Shown piece by piece: positions 37,841 to 48,611 of a stretch of DNA of 64,000 nucleotides; within the stretch, counting starts at the first letter, position 1, and every line of letters starts with the position of its first letter. A program made the translations under genes and the position numbers. The DNA is from Xenophilus sp. Marseille-Q4582. GTDB lineage: Bacteria > Pseudomonadota > Gammaproteobacteria > Burkholderiales > Burkholderiaceae_C. The stretch covers positions 310,001 to 374,000 of the forward strand of contig NZ_CAKAKO010000001.1 in NCBI RefSeq assembly GCF_916700565.1. Reading direction: 5' to 3'. The notes beneath the pieces are model-generated. The model did not search any database. It saw nothing but the letters and a program-made list of their open reading frames with translations, and had not been told where the DNA came from.

Positions 37841-39612
37841 GGCGAAACGCGCAGGCGCTTGAGGGTCTCCTGCAGGGTCTCGTTGTCCGCATCCGCAATC
37901 TTCGCCTGCTTCCAGATGCTGACGGCGCGCTCGCGGTCGCCCTGCGCCCAGAGCACTTCGCCCAGATGGGCGCCGATCTCCGGATCGGGCCGCTTCTGGT
38001 AGGCCGCTTCCAGGATGCGCAGCGCCTCGGCCGTGTTGCCCAGCCGGAACTCGACCCAGCCCAGGCTGTCGGCGATGAAGGGATCGTCGGGCGCCAGCTC
38101 GACGGCCTTGCGGATCAGCGTGCGCGCCTCGTCCAGGCGCGTGTTGCGGTCCGCGAGGGAGTAGCCCAGTGCGTTGTAGGCATGCGCGTTTTCCGGCTGC
38201 AGCGCGATCACGCGGCGCAGGTGCCGCTCCATCTCCTCGTTGCGACCCAGCTTCTCGGCCGTGAGCGCCAGGTCGTACAGCAGGTCCGCGTCCTCGGGGT
38301 CGGCGCGCTGGCCCTCGGCCAGCAGATCGTAGGCGGCCTGGTGCTGGCGGGCATCCCGCAGCAACTGCACTTCGGTGGCGAAACGCTGCTTGCGCTCGGC
38401 GACGGTGCGCGCAGGCAGCTCGCGCAGCAGCGCGCGGGCCTGCTGCAGTTGGCCCTGCCGTCCGAGCAGCAGGGCTCGGCGCGTCTGGGCCTGGAAGAGT
38501 TCTTCGGCGCCTTCGATGCGGCCCAGCCACTGTTCGGCTGCGGCGTAATCCTTGCGGCGCTCGGCCAGTTGCGACAGCTGCAGGTAGGCCTGGGCCATGC
38601 CGCGGCGGCGCTCGTCCGCGTCGCGCTGCGCGGCCGCCAATTCCAGGTAGCGCTGCAACGAGGCCTGCGCCGCATCGTCCTCGCGCAGCTGGCCTTGCAG
38701 CGTGCCCAGCATCAGCCACGGGTCGGGCAAGGCGGGGTGCGCCTCGGTCACGGCCTTCAGCTGCGTGCTGGCCTCGGCATAGCGCTGCGCGCCCACCAGC
38801 CAGCGCGCGAAGGCGACGCGCGCTTCGGGCAGGGCCTCGGGGCTGGCCAGGTACTGCTTGACCAGCACCTCGGCCTGCGGGCGCTGCGGGTCCATCAGGT
38901 CCATGGCCAGCACGACCGGGCCATCGGCCTTGGGGTCGGCGGCGGCCCCGCGCTGCGCCGCGTCCAACGCGCCGTCCAGGTCGCCGGCCAGCTGGCGCAC
39001 GCGGCCCACCGTGGTCCATGCCAGGGCCGCGGTGATGGGGTTGCGCAGGTCGTCGGCCAGCGCCTGTTCGAGCACCTGCGCGGCCAGCTTCTTGTCTTGG
39101 GCGCGGCCGAAGCTGCGCGCCAGCACCGTGAGCAGCACCGGCCGCTCGATGACGGGCGTGGCCGCCAGTTCGGCCCGCAGCGGCTCGACGGTCTCGCCCA
39201 GCCGCCCCAGCGCGATCAGCACCTGCAGCTCCAGGCGCCGCGCGTCGCGCGAATCGGGGATGGCGGTCTTCCACGCGCGCGCCGCGGTGAGCGCGGCCTC
39301 GGGTGAACGGCCCTGGATCGCAGCCTCGGCGGCCCGCTGGAACAACTGCGCATTGCCGGAGCGGCGCGCCGCATCCAGCAGCAGGGCGAAGCTTTCGGCC
39401 GGATCGCCGCTGCGTGCGCTGATCTCGCCCAGCAGCACCTCGTAGAAGAGCTGCGCCGTCATGGCCGACGGGCGCGCCGGTTCGGGCGCGGGGGCCGCGG
39501 CCGCCGCCGGCGGGACGGGCCCGGGGGGCGGCGCCGGCTGGGCCTGGGCCGCACCGGCCGCGAGCAGCCAGACGGCCAGGGCCAAACCGTGTCTGCGGGG
39601 CATGAAACTCAT
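37837..39612 (-). CDS. Tetratricopeptide-repeat protein, exported
   Basis: A 591-residue protein with a signal peptide ([18 protein letters not shown]) and a Pro/Ala linker, then many TPR-like helical pairs; the clearest are near the C-terminus ([36 protein letters not shown]). TPR solenoids mediate protein-protein contacts. Position directly before lolB and ispE is conserved in Burkholderiales. The likely location is the periplasm or outer-membrane inner face, and a role in envelope assembly is inferred. The start at 39612 or the Met three codons later is possible; an ATG at 39630 is less likely. Confidence 0.88.
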   Translation of the reverse strand: MSFMPRRHGLALAVWLLAAGAAQAQPAPPPGPVPPAAAAAPAPEPARPSAMTAQLFYEVLLGEISARSGDPAESFALLLDAARRSGNAQLFQRAAEAAIQGRSPEAALTAARAWKTAIPDSRDARRLELQVLIALGRLGETVEPLRAELAATPVIERPVLLTVLARSFGRAQDKKLAAQVLEQALADDLRNPITAALAWTTVGRVRQLAGDLDGALDAAQRGAAADPKADGPVVLAMDLMDPQRPQAEVLVKQYLASPEALPEARVAFARWLVGAQRYAEASTQLKAVTEAHPALPDPWLMLGTLQGQLREDDAAQASLQRYLELAAAQRDADERRRGMAQAYLQLSQLAERRKDYAAAEQWLGRIEGAEELFQAQTRRALLLGRQGQLQQARALLRELPARTVAERKQRFATEVQLLRDARQHQAAYDLLAEGQRADPEDADLLYDLALTAEKLGRNEEMERHLRRVIALQPENAHAYNALGYSLADRNTRLDEARTLIRKAVELAPDDPFIADSLGWVEFRLGNTAEALRILEAAYQKRPDPEIGAHLGEVLWAQGDRERAVSIWKQAKIADADNETLQETLKRLRVSP

Positions 39613-39774
39613 CGATCCATAATAATGCAAGGCCTGCGGGGCCCGCCCCCTGGCGGCCGGGTGGGCTTGCCCCGTCTGAGGCCTCTTTCACCCCACTCGA
39701 AGACGGACTCGCAACCGTTGCCGCGCGACCGGCGGGGCGCGCGTCGCATCCCTGTCCAGCCGCTCTCTTCCACC

Positions 39775-40590
39775 ATGCCAGAGCTTCCCGAAGTCGAGGT
39801 CACGCGCCGTGGCTTTGCCGACCGCATCGCCGGTGCGCAGGTACTCGCCGTGCGCCTGGGCAAGCCGCTGCGCTGGGCGCTGTCGGTGGCGCCCGATGAA
39901 CTGGTCGGCCGCCAGGTGCTGGGCGTGCGGCGGCGCGGCAAGTACCTGCTGATCGACCTGAACGAGGGCCTGCTGCTGCTGCACCTGGGCATGTCGGGCA
40001 GCCTGCGTTTCGATCCCGAACTGCCGCCTGCCGGCGCGCATGACCATTTCGACCTGCTGACGTCGGCCGGCACGCTGCGCCTGCATGACCCGCGGCGCTT
40101 CGGGGCGGTGGTCTACGTGCCGCACGAGGATTGCGCGCTCGCGCGCAAGCTGCTCGGGCACCTGGGCATGGAGCCGCTGGGCGCGCATTTCGACCTCGAT
40201 GCCTTCCATGCCGGGCTGCGGCGCCGGCGTGCGCCCGTCAAGCAGGTGCTGCTGGCCGGCGACGTCGTGGTGGGCGTGGGCAACATCTACGCTTCCGAGG
40301 CGCTGTTCCTGGCTGGCATCCGCCCCACCACCGTGGCGTCGCGCATCTCGCGCCCGCGGGCGGCGCGGCTGCATGCCGCGGTGCGCGACGTGCTCGGCCG
40401 CGCCGTGGCGCGCGGCGGCAGCACGCTGCGGGACTTTTCGGGTGTGGACGGGCAAGGCGGCTACTTCCAGCTCGAAGCCATGGTCTACGGCCGGGCGGGC
40501 CAGCCTTGCCGCATCTGTAGTACTTCCGTGCGCATCTTGCGCCAAGGCCAGCGATCCACCTTCTTCTGCCCCGTTTGCCAGAAGCCCTGA
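39775..40590 (+). CDS. mutM: Formamidopyrimidine-DNA glycosylase
   Basis: MutM (Fpg) excises 8-oxoguanine and formamidopyrimidines and nicks the abasic site. The 271-residue protein has the catalytic N-terminus [13 protein letters not shown] (Pro1 nucleophile after Met removal, Glu2), [12 protein letters not shown] near residue 170 and the C-terminal zinc finger C-x2-C-x16-C-x2-C (CRICS ... CPVCQK). It is divergent from the TPR gene. With mutY at 42646 it covers two of the three steps of the 8-oxoG defence. Confidence 0.97.
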   Translation: MPELPEVEVTRRGFADRIAGAQVLAVRLGKPLRWALSVAPDELVGRQVLGVRRRGKYLLIDLNEGLLLLHLGMSGSLRFDPELPPAGAHDHFDLLTSAGTLRLHDPRRFGAVVYVPHEDCALARKLLGHLGMEPLGAHFDLDAFHAGLRRRRAPVKQVLLAGDVVVGVGNIYASEALFLAGIRPTTVASRISRPRAARLHAAVRDVLGRAVARGGSTLRDFSGVDGQGGYFQLEAMVYGRAGQPCRICSTSVRILRQGQRSTFFCPVCQKP

Positions 40591-40681
40591 CGGGGCCGAA
40601 CGGTGGCACAGTGGCGTCTGAATGGCAGACCGGGGCGGCCGGCTGCGGATATATTTTGAAACAACTTCTGACGCACACACC

Positions 40682-42649
40682 GTGAGCCGCTCCTTCGACC
40701 AGCAATTCGACCAGCACGGGGCCTGGCGCCGCAACTTCGCGCATCGCCTCAAGTGGCTCGGCAGCTGGCTGCGCGACAACGACCTGCTCGATGCCGCCGT
40801 CGGTGAGCGCCTGCGGGAGCTGGAGTCGCAGATGCGCACCAGCAAGGTCCGGGTGGCTTTCGTGGCCGAGTTCTCGCGCGGCAAGTCGGAGCTGATCAAT
40901 GCCATCTTCTTCGCCGGCTACGGGCGCCGCGTGATGCCGGCCAGTGCGGGGCGCACCACCATGTGCCCCACCGAGCTGGGCTATGACCCGGCCATCCGGC
41001 CCTGCCTGCGGCTGCTGCCCATCGAGACGCGGCTGGAATCGGCCTCGCTCGACACCTGGCGTGGCCAGCCCGAGCGCTGGACCGAGATCCCGGTCGACGC
41101 GGACGACGCCGACCAGCTGGCGGCTGCCATGCACAAGGTGGCCGAGGTGGAGTGGGTGCCGCTCGCGCAGGCGCGCGCCCTGGGCTTCTGGCGCGACGAC
41201 AAGCCCGAGGACAACCCGGTGGCCGACGCCGAAGGCCGCGTGGAGGTGCCGCGCTGGCGCCATGCCGTGCTCAATATGCCGCACCCGCTGCTGGAGCAGG
41301 GCCTGGTGATCCTCGACACGCCGGGCCTGAACGCGATCGGGGCCGAACCCGAACTGACCGTGAGCCTGATTCCGCAGGCACATGCCGTGGTCTTCATCCT
41401 GGGCGCGGACACGGGGGTCACGCGTTCGGACCTGGCCATCTGGCGCGAGCACCTGGTCACCGAGGGCGACCCGAGCGAGACGCGCCTGGTGGTGCTCAAC
41501 AAGATCGACACGCTCTGGGATTCGCTGAGCCAGCCGGGCCAGATCGATGCGCAGATCGAGCGCCAGTGCGCCAATTCGGCCGAAGTGCTGGGCGTGCCGC
41601 GCAGCCGGGTGCTGCCCGTGTCGGCGCAGAAGGGCTTGCAGGCCAAGATCGAACACCATCCGGCGCTGCTCCAGTCCAGCCGCCTGCCCGCGCTGGAGCA
41701 GGCCCTGGGCGAGGGCCTGCTGGGGCGGCGCGAAGCCGTGCTGCGCCGGGCCGTGGACGCGGGCGTGGCCGCGCTGCGCGCCGAAGCCACGCGCGTGCTG
41801 CAGGTGCGCCAGCGCGACCTGGCCGAGCAGGTGCTGGAACTGCAGGGCCTGCGCGGCAAGAACGGCGCGGTGATCCGCCACATGCGTGGCCGCATCGAGC
41901 AGGAGCAGGCAGATTTCGAATCGAGCAGCGCGCGCATCCTCGCGCTGCGCTCGGTGCAGTCGAAGATGATGCGCGAAGTGCATGCCGTGCTCGGCGTGAC
42001 GGCGCTCAAGGAAGACATGGCCCGGCTCGCGCAGGCGCTGCGCGCCTCGGGCCTGAAGCTCAACGTGCGCAAGGTCTACGGCAGCACCTTCGACGCGCTG
42101 CGCCGCAACCTGCATGACGTGCAGGCGACGATGGCCGAGATCCAGACCATGCTCAACGGCACCTTCCGCCAGCTCAATGCCGAACACGGCTTCTCGCTGC
42201 AGGCGCCGGCCGAGCCCGATCTGCGCGAGTTCGAAGCCGAACTGAGCCGCATCGAGCAGAGCCACCTGCACTACCTGGGCGTGGGCAACGTGCTGCGCCT
42301 GGCGCAGACCGAGTTCTGCCACAAGCTGGTGCGCGCGCTGGCCAGCCGCGTGCGCGCCATCAACGACGCCGCCGTGGCCGAGGTGGACCGCTGGAGCAAG
42401 GCCGCCAATGCGCAGCTGGACGTGCAACTGCGCGAGCGCCGCCGCAGCTTCGTGCGCCGCCTCGAATCCGTGGAACGCGTGCAGTCCGCGGCCGGCAACC
42501 TCGATGAGCGCCTGGAAGAGATCGCCGTGCAGGAACAGGGCCTGGGCGCGTTGCAACAGCGGCTGGGCGAGCTGACCGCATTGCTGACCAGCCAGGAGCC
42601 GTCGACGCCTGCCGCCGAAGCGGCCTTCGGCCAGTTGCGCGTCGCGTGA
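40682..42649 (+). CDS. Dynamin-like GTPase
   Basis: A 655-residue large GTPase of the bacterial dynamin superfamily. The G domain has G1 EFSRGKSELINAI, G2 Thr in GRTTMCPTE, G3 DTPGLN and G4 NKID; a long helical C-terminal half with coiled-coil character follows. No obvious transmembrane paddle is seen. Dynamin-like proteins remodel or protect membranes. I prefer a GTG start at 40682 (SRSFDQQFDQHGAW) because the upstream 20 codons to an ATG at 40622 look unrelated; neither has a clear ribosome-binding site. Its stop overlaps the mutY start (GTGA). Confidence 0.88.
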   Translation: MSRSFDQQFDQHGAWRRNFAHRLKWLGSWLRDNDLLDAAVGERLRELESQMRTSKVRVAFVAEFSRGKSELINAIFFAGYGRRVMPASAGRTTMCPTELGYDPAIRPCLRLLPIETRLESASLDTWRGQPERWTEIPVDADDADQLAAAMHKVAEVEWVPLAQARALGFWRDDKPEDNPVADAEGRVEVPRWRHAVLNMPHPLLEQGLVILDTPGLNAIGAEPELTVSLIPQAHAVVFILGADTGVTRSDLAIWREHLVTEGDPSETRLVVLNKIDTLWDSLSQPGQIDAQIERQCANSAEVLGVPRSRVLPVSAQKGLQAKIEHHPALLQSSRLPALEQALGEGLLGRREAVLRRAVDAGVAALRAEATRVLQVRQRDLAEQVLELQGLRGKNGAVIRHMRGRIEQEQADFESSSARILALRSVQSKMMREVHAVLGVTALKEDMARLAQALRASGLKLNVRKVYGSTFDALRRNLHDVQATMAEIQTMLNGTFRQLNAEHGFSLQAPAEPDLREFEAELSRIEQSHLHYLGVGNVLRLAQTEFCHKLVRALASRVRAINDAAVAEVDRWSKAANAQLDVQLRERRRSFVRRLESVERVQSAAGNLDERLEEIAVQEQGLGALQQRLGELTALLTSQEPSTPAAEAAFGQLRVA

Positions 42650-43749
42650 CGGCCCGCTCTTGCGCCGCGGGCGTGCAGGCCCGCGCGGCCGCCATCGCCG
42701 CCGAATTCGCCCCGCTGCTGGTGGCCTGGCAGCGCAGCCATGGCCGCAGCGGCCTGCCCTGGCAGAACACCCGCGACCCCTACCGCGTGTGGCTGTCCGA
42801 GATCATGCTGCAGCAGACGCAGGTCGCGACCGTGCTGGGCTACTACGCGCGCTTCCTGGATCGCTTCCCGGACGTGGCCGCGCTGGCCGCCGCCAGCGAG
42901 GACGAAGTGCTGGGCCTGTGGAGCGGGCTGGGCTACTACAGCCGCGCCCGCAACCTGCACCGCTGCGCGCAGGACGTGGTCGCGCGCTTCGGCGGCCGCT
43001 TTCCCGCGCGCGCGCAGGAACTCGTCACGCTGCCCGGCATCGGCCGCTCCACGGCGGCGGCGATCGCGGCCTTCTGCTTCGGCGAGCGCGTGGCCATCCT
43101 CGATGGCAACGTGAAGCGCGTGCTGTCGCGCGTGCTGGCCTTCGATGAAGACCTGTCGCGCAGCGCGAACGAGAAAGCGCTGTGGGAGGCCGCGCAGCTG
43201 CTGTTGCCGCCCGAAGGCGATGCCGAGGCCATGGCGAGTTACACGCAGGGCCAGATGGACCTGGGGGCCACCGTCTGCCTGCCGCGCCAGCCGCAATGCT
43301 TGATCTGCCCCGTGCAGGGCCTGTGCCGGGCGCGTCTGGCAGGCCAGCCCGAGCGCTTCCCGGTGAGCGAGCGCCGCCTGCGCCGCAGTGCGCTGAGCCT
43401 GTGGCTGCTGCTCGCGCGCCGTGGCGATGGCGCCGTCTGGCTGCACAAGCGGCCGGCGCGGGGCATCTGGGCCGGGCTGCACAGCGTGCCCGTGTTCGAA
43501 AGCCCGGACGCGCTGGAGGCGGCTCTGCGCCCGGCGCTGCGGCCGTCGGCCCTCCACCGGCCCGCCTTCCTGCATGTGCTCACGCACAAGGACTTGCACC
43601 TGCATCCGGTGGCGGTCGCCGTGCCGACGGGCGAGGCGCGGCCGCCGGCGACGGAAGGGGAGGGCCGCTGGGTGCCGGTCCAGGAGTGGCCGGGGCTCGG
43701 CCTGCCGGCGCCGGTCCGGCGGCTGCTCGAAGAAGACGGGCCGGGCTGA
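42646..43749 (+). CDS. mutY: A/G-specific adenine glycosylase
   Basis: MutY removes adenine misincorporated opposite 8-oxoguanine. The 367-residue protein starts at GTG overlapping the dynamin-like stop. It has WLSEIMLQQTQVATVLGYY with catalytic Glu, the helix-hairpin-helix LPGIGRSTAAAIAAFCFG followed by LDGNVKRVL with catalytic Asp, and the [4Fe-4S] ligands C-x6-C-x2-C-x5-C (CLPRQPQCLICPVQGLC). The C-terminal NUDIX-like domain for 8-oxoG recognition is present. Coupling to a dynamin-like GTPase is curious but may only reflect gene packing. Confidence 0.97.
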   Translation: MTARSCAAGVQARAAAIAAEFAPLLVAWQRSHGRSGLPWQNTRDPYRVWLSEIMLQQTQVATVLGYYARFLDRFPDVAALAAASEDEVLGLWSGLGYYSRARNLHRCAQDVVARFGGRFPARAQELVTLPGIGRSTAAAIAAFCFGERVAILDGNVKRVLSRVLAFDEDLSRSANEKALWEAAQLLLPPEGDAEAMASYTQGQMDLGATVCLPRQPQCLICPVQGLCRARLAGQPERFPVSERRLRRSALSLWLLLARRGDGAVWLHKRPARGIWAGLHSVPVFESPDALEAALRPALRPSALHRPAFLHVLTHKDLHLHPVAVAVPTGEARPPATEGEGRWVPVQEWPGLGLPAPVRRLLEEDGPG

Positions 43750-43787
43750 TCCGCTACGCGCACGTCGGGCCGCGCCGCGGCGGGGGG

Positions 43788-44663
43788 CTACTCGCCGTCC
43801 AGCTCCCGGTGCCGCTTGAGCGCGGCCCAGCGCTCGCCGAAGGCACGCGCCAGCTGTTCGACCAGGAACACCGAACGGTGCTGGCCGCCCGTGCAGCCGA
43901 TGGCCACCGTCACGTAGCTGCGGTGGTCGTTGGCGAGCGCGTCCAGCCAGTGGCCCAGGAACTGCTCGATGTCGGCGTACATGCGCGCCACCTCGGCGTG
44001 CTCGCGCAGCCAGTCGATCACGGGCGTGTCGCGCCCGGTGAGCGGCCGCAGATGGGCGACGTAGTGCGGGTTGGGCAGCATGCGCACGTCGAACACATAG
44101 TCCGCGTCCAGCGGCAGGCCGCGCTTGAAGGCGAACGACTGGAACACCAGCGTCAGCTGGCGCTGCGGCGCATCCAGCAGCGCCTTGATGTAGGTGCGCA
44201 GCTGCGCGGGCCGGATCAGGCTGGTGTCGATCACATCGGCGCCGTCGCGCAGGTCGGCCAGCAGCTCGCGCTCGAGCTCGATCGCCTGGATCAGCGCGCG
44301 CTCCTGCTCGGGGGCGTCCACGCGGCCTTCCTGGCGCGACAGCGGATGGCGCCGGCGTGTTTCCGAGAAGCGGCGCACCAGCGCCTCACTGGTCGAATCC
44401 AGGAACAGCGAGCGCAGCGCGATGCCTTCGTGGCGCAGGCCGGCCAACTGCTGCGGCAGGCTGGGCAGCGACACGCCACTGCGCACGTCGATGGCCACCG
44501 CCACGCGGCGCGCGCGCTGCGCCTTCTGCAGCGCGATGAAGGCGTCGAGCAGCTCCGGCGGCAGGTTGTCCACGCAGTAGTAGCCTGCGTCTTCCAGCGC
44601 ATTGAGCGCCACCGACTTGCCGGAGCCCGACATGCCGGTGATGAGGATCAGGTCCAGCGTCAT
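43788..44663 (-). CDS. rapZ: RNase adapter protein RapZ
   Basis: RapZ in enterobacteria binds small RNAs (GlmZ) and guides RNase E, controlling glucosamine-6-phosphate synthesis; in other species the exact role is less clear. The 291-residue protein shows the Walker [19 protein letters not shown], a Walker B-like [11 protein letters not shown] and the C-terminal [16 protein letters not shown]. It overlaps recN by 4 bases (rapZ starts inside the recN locus end), so recN-rapZ are probably one transcript. Confidence 0.95.
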   Translation of the reverse strand: MTLDLILITGMSGSGKSVALNALEDAGYYCVDNLPPELLDAFIALQKAQRARRVAVAIDVRSGVSLPSLPQQLAGLRHEGIALRSLFLDSTSEALVRRFSETRRRHPLSRQEGRVDAPEQERALIQAIELERELLADLRDGADVIDTSLIRPAQLRTYIKALLDAPQRQLTLVFQSFAFKRGLPLDADYVFDVRMLPNPHYVAHLRPLTGRDTPVIDWLREHAEVARMYADIEQFLGHWLDALANDHRSYVTVAIGCTGGQHRSVFLVEQLARAFGERWAALKRHRELDGE

Positions 44664-46387
44664 GGCGTGGCCTTGGCCTTGCGCCGCGGGGGCGCCTGTG
44701 TGCCGGCCGGCTCGGCCGTCGCCGTCAGCATCTCGCGCGCATGCGCCAGCGAGGTGGCCGAGATCCGTTCGCCGCCCAGCATGCGCGCGATCTCCTGCGT
44801 GCGCGCCTCGCCGTCGAGCGGACGCACGGTGCTTTCGGTGCGCGGCCCTGCGCTGCCGTCCACGCCTTCGGCCGGCAGGGCGCGCTTGGCCACCTGCAGG
44901 TGGTGGTCGGCGCAGGCCGCCACCTGCGGCAGGTGGGTGACGGCCAGCACCTGCCGGTCGCGGCCCAACTGCTGCATGAGCCGGCCCACGGTCTCGGCCA
45001 CGGCCCCGCCCACGCCCGAATCCACTTCGTCGAAGATCAGCGTCTGCGCATTGCCCAGCCGGCTGGTGGTCACGGCAATCGCCAGCGCGATGCGCGAGAG
45101 CTCGCCGCCCGAGGCCACCTTGCCGATCGGCCGCGGCGTGCTGCCGGCATGTCCGGCCACGAGGAAGGCGATGTCTTCCAGCCCGGCCCGGCCCGGCTGC
45201 GCCGCCGGCTGCAGGCTGACCTCGAAACGGCCGCCTTGCATGCCCAGGCCCTGCATGGCCCGGCTGACGGCGTCGGCCAGCTGCGGCGCGGCGCGCTTGC
45301 GCTGCGCGCTCACGGCCTGGGCCGCGCGCCGCCAGCGCTGCTGGCTCTGCTGCTCGGCTGCCTGCAGCGCGTCCAGGTCAGCCTGCGCGTCCAGCTGCGC
45401 CAATTCGGCCTGCCACTGGGCCAGCAGCGCGGCCAAGTCGGCCGGCGTGCGCTTGTAGCGGCGCGCGAGCGACATCCACAGGCCCATGCGCTCGTCGAGC
45501 ACGGCCAGTTGCTGCGGGTCGGTGTCGGTGCGGCGCAGGTACGCGTGCAGCGAATGCGCGGCGTCGGAGGCCTGGGCGATGCTGGAGGCCAGTTCGTCGG
45601 CCAGCCCCTGGAATTCGGGTTCCAGGTGCTGCTGGTCCTGCAGCAGCGCCAGGGCGCGGTTCAGGGCGGCCAGCGCGCCGCCGTCCTCGTCTTCCAGCGC
45701 GGCGCTCGCGCCCTGCGCAGCGTCGATGAGGCCTTGCGCATGGGACAGCCGCGTGTGCTGGGTCGACAGCTCTTCCCACTCGCCTTCCTGCGGCGCCAGC
45801 TTGGCCAGCTCGCCGATCTGCCATTGCAGGCGCTCGCGCTCGCGCTGCAGCGTGTCCTGCGCGCGCTGGGCGCTTTCCAGCGCCTGCGCGGCCTGGCGCC
45901 ATTGCTGCCAGGCGCCTTCCATGTCGGCTCCGTCCACGCCCGCGTAGGCGTCGAGCAGGCCGCGCACCGAGTCGGCGCGCGTGAGGCTCTGCCAGGCATG
46001 CTGGCCGTGGATGTCCAGCAGCTGCTCGCCCAGCTCCTTGAGCTGGGTGGCGGTGGCGGGGGCGCCGTTGATCCAGCCGCGGCTGCGGCCCTGCGTGTCG
46101 ACGGTGCGGCGCAGCAGCAGCGCGTCGCCGGCCTCGAAGCCGCCTTGTTCGAGCCAGCCCTGCAGGCCGGGCACGGGGTCGAACTCGGCCGCCACGTCCA
46201 GCCGCTCGGCGCCTTCGCGCACGGCGCCGGCGTCGGCGCGGTTGCCCAGCGCCAGTTGCAGGGCGTCGATCAGGATGGACTTGCCGGCGCCGGTCTCGCC
46301 GGTCAGGACGGTGAAACCGTCCTGCAGGTCCAGCTCCAGCGAACGAACGATGACGAAATCGCGCAGGGCGATTCGACGCAAAGCCAT
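44660..46387 (-). CDS. recN: DNA repair protein RecN
   Basis: RecN is an SMC-like ATPase for double-strand-break repair. The 575-residue protein has the N-terminal Walker [17 protein letters not shown], a long coiled-coil middle (about 155-370, rich in Gln/Ala/Leu), and the C-terminal signature [14 protein letters not shown], Walker [13 protein letters not shown] and [14 protein letters not shown]. The nadK gene lies upstream with 181 bases between; that spacer contains repeat-like sequence but no SOS box that I can identify with confidence. Confidence 0.96.
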   Translation of the reverse strand: MALRRIALRDFVIVRSLELDLQDGFTVLTGETGAGKSILIDALQLALGNRADAGAVREGAERLDVAAEFDPVPGLQGWLEQGGFEAGDALLLRRTVDTQGRSRGWINGAPATATQLKELGEQLLDIHGQHAWQSLTRADSVRGLLDAYAGVDGADMEGAWQQWRQAAQALESAQRAQDTLQRERERLQWQIGELAKLAPQEGEWEELSTQHTRLSHAQGLIDAAQGASAALEDEDGGALAALNRALALLQDQQHLEPEFQGLADELASSIAQASDAAHSLHAYLRRTDTDPQQLAVLDERMGLWMSLARRYKRTPADLAALLAQWQAELAQLDAQADLDALQAAEQQSQQRWRRAAQAVSAQRKRAAPQLADAVSRAMQGLGMQGGRFEVSLQPAAQPGRAGLEDIAFLVAGHAGSTPRPIGKVASGGELSRIALAIAVTTSRLGNAQTLIFDEVDSGVGGAVAETVGRLMQQLGRDRQVLAVTHLPQVAACADHHLQVAKRALPAEGVDGSAGPRTESTVRPLDGEARTQEIARMLGGERISATSLAHAREMLTATAEPAGTQAPPRRKAKATP

Positions 46388-46429
46388 GTCAGTCTTCCAA
46401 GGTTCAGGGCTCGGTGCGAACTGCGTGAA

Positions 46430-46568
46430 GCGGGCGACTCAAGCCGACCCGCGCAGCGGAGTCTTCAGGGCGCCCGAGGAACTGGCCCTGCCAGGCCTCG
46501 GGGTGCGCCCCCTCCCGCCGAAGGCGAGGGAAAGGGGAAGCCGCGAAGCGGCCGAGGGGTGTTTCATC
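46430..46568. repeat. Repeat-like GC-rich spacer between nadK and recN
   Basis: The spacer holds CCGAAGGCGAGGGAAAGGGG and AGCCGCGAAGCGGCCGAGGG, the style of short imperfect palindromes found between genes in this chromosome (compare 16039-16131). GCCGC-GAA-GCGGC is a clear hairpin near 46540. No gene is visible in 46388-46568. Confidence 0.45.
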
Positions 46569-47471
46569 TCAGTTGTCGCCCTTGTTCCAGTGCATCTTGC
46601 GGCGCAGCGTGTCGAAGTAGCTCCAGCCGCGCGGATGCAGGAAGCGCACGTGGAATTCGGAGCGCCGCACCACGATCCGGTCGCCCTGGCGCAGCGAGGC
46701 CAGTGACTGCATGTCGAAATTGGCACTCGCGTCGCGGTCGTTGACCACCTCGATGGTCACGTCCTCGGCATCGGGCAGCAGGATGGGGCGGTTGGACAGG
46801 GTGTGCGGCGCGATCGGCACCATCACCCAGCCCGGAATGGACGGATGCAGCAGCGGGCCGCCGGCCGAGAGCGCATAGGCCGTGGAGCCCGTGGAGGTGG
46901 CGATGATCAGGCCGTCCGCGCGCTGGTTGGCCACGAAGGCGCGGCCCACCGACACACGCAGTTCCACCATGCCCGAGGTCGCGCCGCGGTTGACCACCAC
47001 GTCGTTCATGGCCAGCGCCTCGAACACCTCCTCGCCGTCGCGCACCACCCGCGCCTGGATCAGGCTGCGGTGGTCCTCGTCATATTCACCGGCCAGCATG
47101 GGCCGCAGCGTGTCCGAGTACTCGTCGAGCGCGATGTCGGTGATGAAGCCGAGCCGGCCGCGGTTGATGCCGATCAGCGGCACGCCGTAGGGCGCCAGCT
47201 GCCGGCCGATGCCCAGCATCGTGCCGTCGCCGCCGACGACCAGGCCGAGGTCGCATTGCTCGCCGATCTCCTCCACGCTCAGCACGGGATGGCGGCAGCT
47301 GCGTGGCGGCTCGGCGCTTTCGTCGCAGCCGCAGCTCGTGCGCTCCAGCACCACTTCGCAGCCCTGCGCGGCCAGGAAGTCGCCGATCTCGTCGATGACG
47401 GGATCGTGCGCACGCGCGCCCTGCGGCTGGTACTTGCCAATGAGGGCGACGCGGCGGAACACGGAAGTCAT
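46569..47471 (-). CDS. nadK: NAD kinase
   Basis: NadK phosphorylates NAD to NADP. The 300-residue protein has VALIGKYQ near the start, the [13 protein letters not shown] motif (about residue 75), the catalytic loop [11 protein letters not shown] and the substrate segment [15 protein letters not shown] chose ATG 47471; the TTG two codons upstream is less likely. It is divergent from hrcA with 84 bases between; nadK next to hrcA is a common arrangement. Confidence 0.96.
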   Translation of the reverse strand: MTSVFRRVALIGKYQPQGARAHDPVIDEIGDFLAAQGCEVVLERTSCGCDESAEPPRSCRHPVLSVEEIGEQCDLGLVVGGDGTMLGIGRQLAPYGVPLIGINRGRLGFITDIALDEYSDTLRPMLAGEYDEDHRSLIQARVVRDGEEVFEALAMNDVVVNRGATSGMVELRVSVGRAFVANQRADGLIIATSTGSTAYALSAGGPLLHPSIPGWVMVPIAPHTLSNRPILLPDAEDVTIEVVNDRDASANFDMQSLASLRQGDRIVVRRSEFHVRFLHPRGWSYFDTLRRKMHWNKGDN

Positions 47472-47503
47472 GCGCAAATTAAAACATCTTTGCGTGACCC
47501 GAT

Positions 47504-47521
47504 GCCCGGGCTACACCGGGC
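47504..47521. promoter_or_regulatory. Hairpin in the nadK-hrcA divergent region
   Basis: GCCCGG-GCTACA-CCGGGC is a perfect 6-bp inverted repeat midway between the two starts. No CIRCE element (TTAGCACTC-N9-GAGTGCTAA) is seen here, so hrcA autoregulation through CIRCE is not supported in this region. Confidence 0.35.
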
Positions 47522-47555
47522 GGTGCCGGCGCCGCCAGTCTCCTAGAATTTCGGC

Positions 47556-48563
47556 ATGCTGGATGACCGCGCCAAGTTGCTGCTCAAGACGCTGGTGGAG
47601 CGCTACATCGCCGACGGCACGCCTGTCGGGTCGCGCACGCTGTCGCGCGCGCCGGGGCTGGAGCTCTCGCCGGCCACCATCCGCAACGTGATGGCGGACC
47701 TGGAGGATCTGGGCCTGATCGCCAGCCCCCACACCTCGGCCGGCCGCGTACCCACGGCGCGGGGCTACCGCCTGTTCGTGGACACCATGCTCACGGCCCA
47801 GCGCACCCAGCTCGCGGCGCCCAGCCTGCCGGCCGACCAGCCGCAGAAAGTGATCGCCAATGCGGCGCAGATGCTGTCGAACCTGTCCCAGTTCGTGGGC
47901 GTGGTGATGGCGCCGCGCCGCGCGGCCGCCTTCCGGCAGGTCGAATTCCTGCGGCTGTCGGAGCGCCGGCTGCTGGTGATCCTGGTGTCCACCGACGGCG
48001 ACGTGCAGAACCGCGTGATCTTCACCGACCGCGACTATTCGCAGTCCGAGCTGGTCGAGGCCGCCAACTACCTGAACGCGCACTACAGCGGCCTGTCGAT
48101 GGAGCAGGTGCGCGACCAGCTGCAGAGCGAGATGGAAACGCTGCGCAGCGAGATCGCCACGCTGATGCAGGCGGCCGTGCAGGTGAGCACCGAGGCCATG
48201 AGTGCCGCGCAGGACGACGTGGTCGTGGCCGGCGAGCGCAACCTGCTGGCGGTGAGCGACTTTTCGAGCGACATGAGCCAGCTGCGGCGCGCCTTCGAGC
48301 TGTTCGAGCAGAAGGCGCAGCTGCTGCGCTTGCTCGACGTGTCGAGCAAGGCCGAAGGGGTGCGCATCTTCATCGGCGGCGAAAGCCAGGTCGTGCCCTT
48401 CGAGGAGCTGTCGGTCGTCAGCGCGAGCTACGAAGTGGACGGCGAGGTGGTGGGCACGCTGGGCGTCATCGGCCCCACGCGCATGCACTACGACCGCATG
48501 ATCCAGATCGTGGACATCACGGCGCGGCTGGTGGGCAATGCGCTGAGCCAGCCCAAGGGCTGA
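47556..48563 (+). CDS. hrcA: Heat-inducible transcription repressor HrcA
   Basis: HrcA represses groESL and dnaK operons at CIRCE sites and depends on GroEL for folding. The 335-residue protein shows [21 protein letters not shown], the winged helix [20 protein letters not shown] (about 22-41), then [19 protein letters not shown], and the GAF-like and dimerisation domains through [13 protein letters not shown] near the end. TAGAAT (47544-47549) lies only 6 bases before the ATG, so the message may be leaderless. The tRNA pair follows. Confidence 0.95.
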   Translation: MLDDRAKLLLKTLVERYIADGTPVGSRTLSRAPGLELSPATIRNVMADLEDLGLIASPHTSAGRVPTARGYRLFVDTMLTAQRTQLAAPSLPADQPQKVIANAAQMLSNLSQFVGVVMAPRRAAAFRQVEFLRLSERRLLVILVSTDGDVQNRVIFTDRDYSQSELVEAANYLNAHYSGLSMEQVRDQLQSEMETLRSEIATLMQAAVQVSTEAMSAAQDDVVVAGERNLLAVSDFSSDMSQLRRAFELFEQKAQLLRLLDVSSKAEGVRIFIGGESQVVPFEELSVVSASYEVDGEVVGTLGVIGPTRMHYDRMIQIVDITARLVGNALSQPKG

Positions 48564-48567
48564 AGAG

Positions 48568-48596
48568 TTTTTCGGGGCGCAGGAATTCGGTATAGA
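48568..48596 (+). promoter_or_regulatory. Possible sigma-70 promoter for the tRNA-Ile2/tRNA-Arg genes
   Basis: TATAGA (48591-48596) sits about 16 bases before the tRNA and has TTTTTC (48568-48573) 17 bases upstream as a weak -35. This predicts a start near 48603. Confidence 0.45.
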
Positions 48597-48611
48597 ATGG
48601 CGGGCTTCGCC

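Noticed and set aside
46388-46568. LexA box upstream of recN
   Set aside because: No convincing CTG-N10-CAG with the right core near the recN start; the spacer looks repeat-like instead.
47472-47555. CIRCE operator upstream of hrcA
   Set aside because: No TTAGCACTC-N9-GAGTGCTAA or close variant was found.
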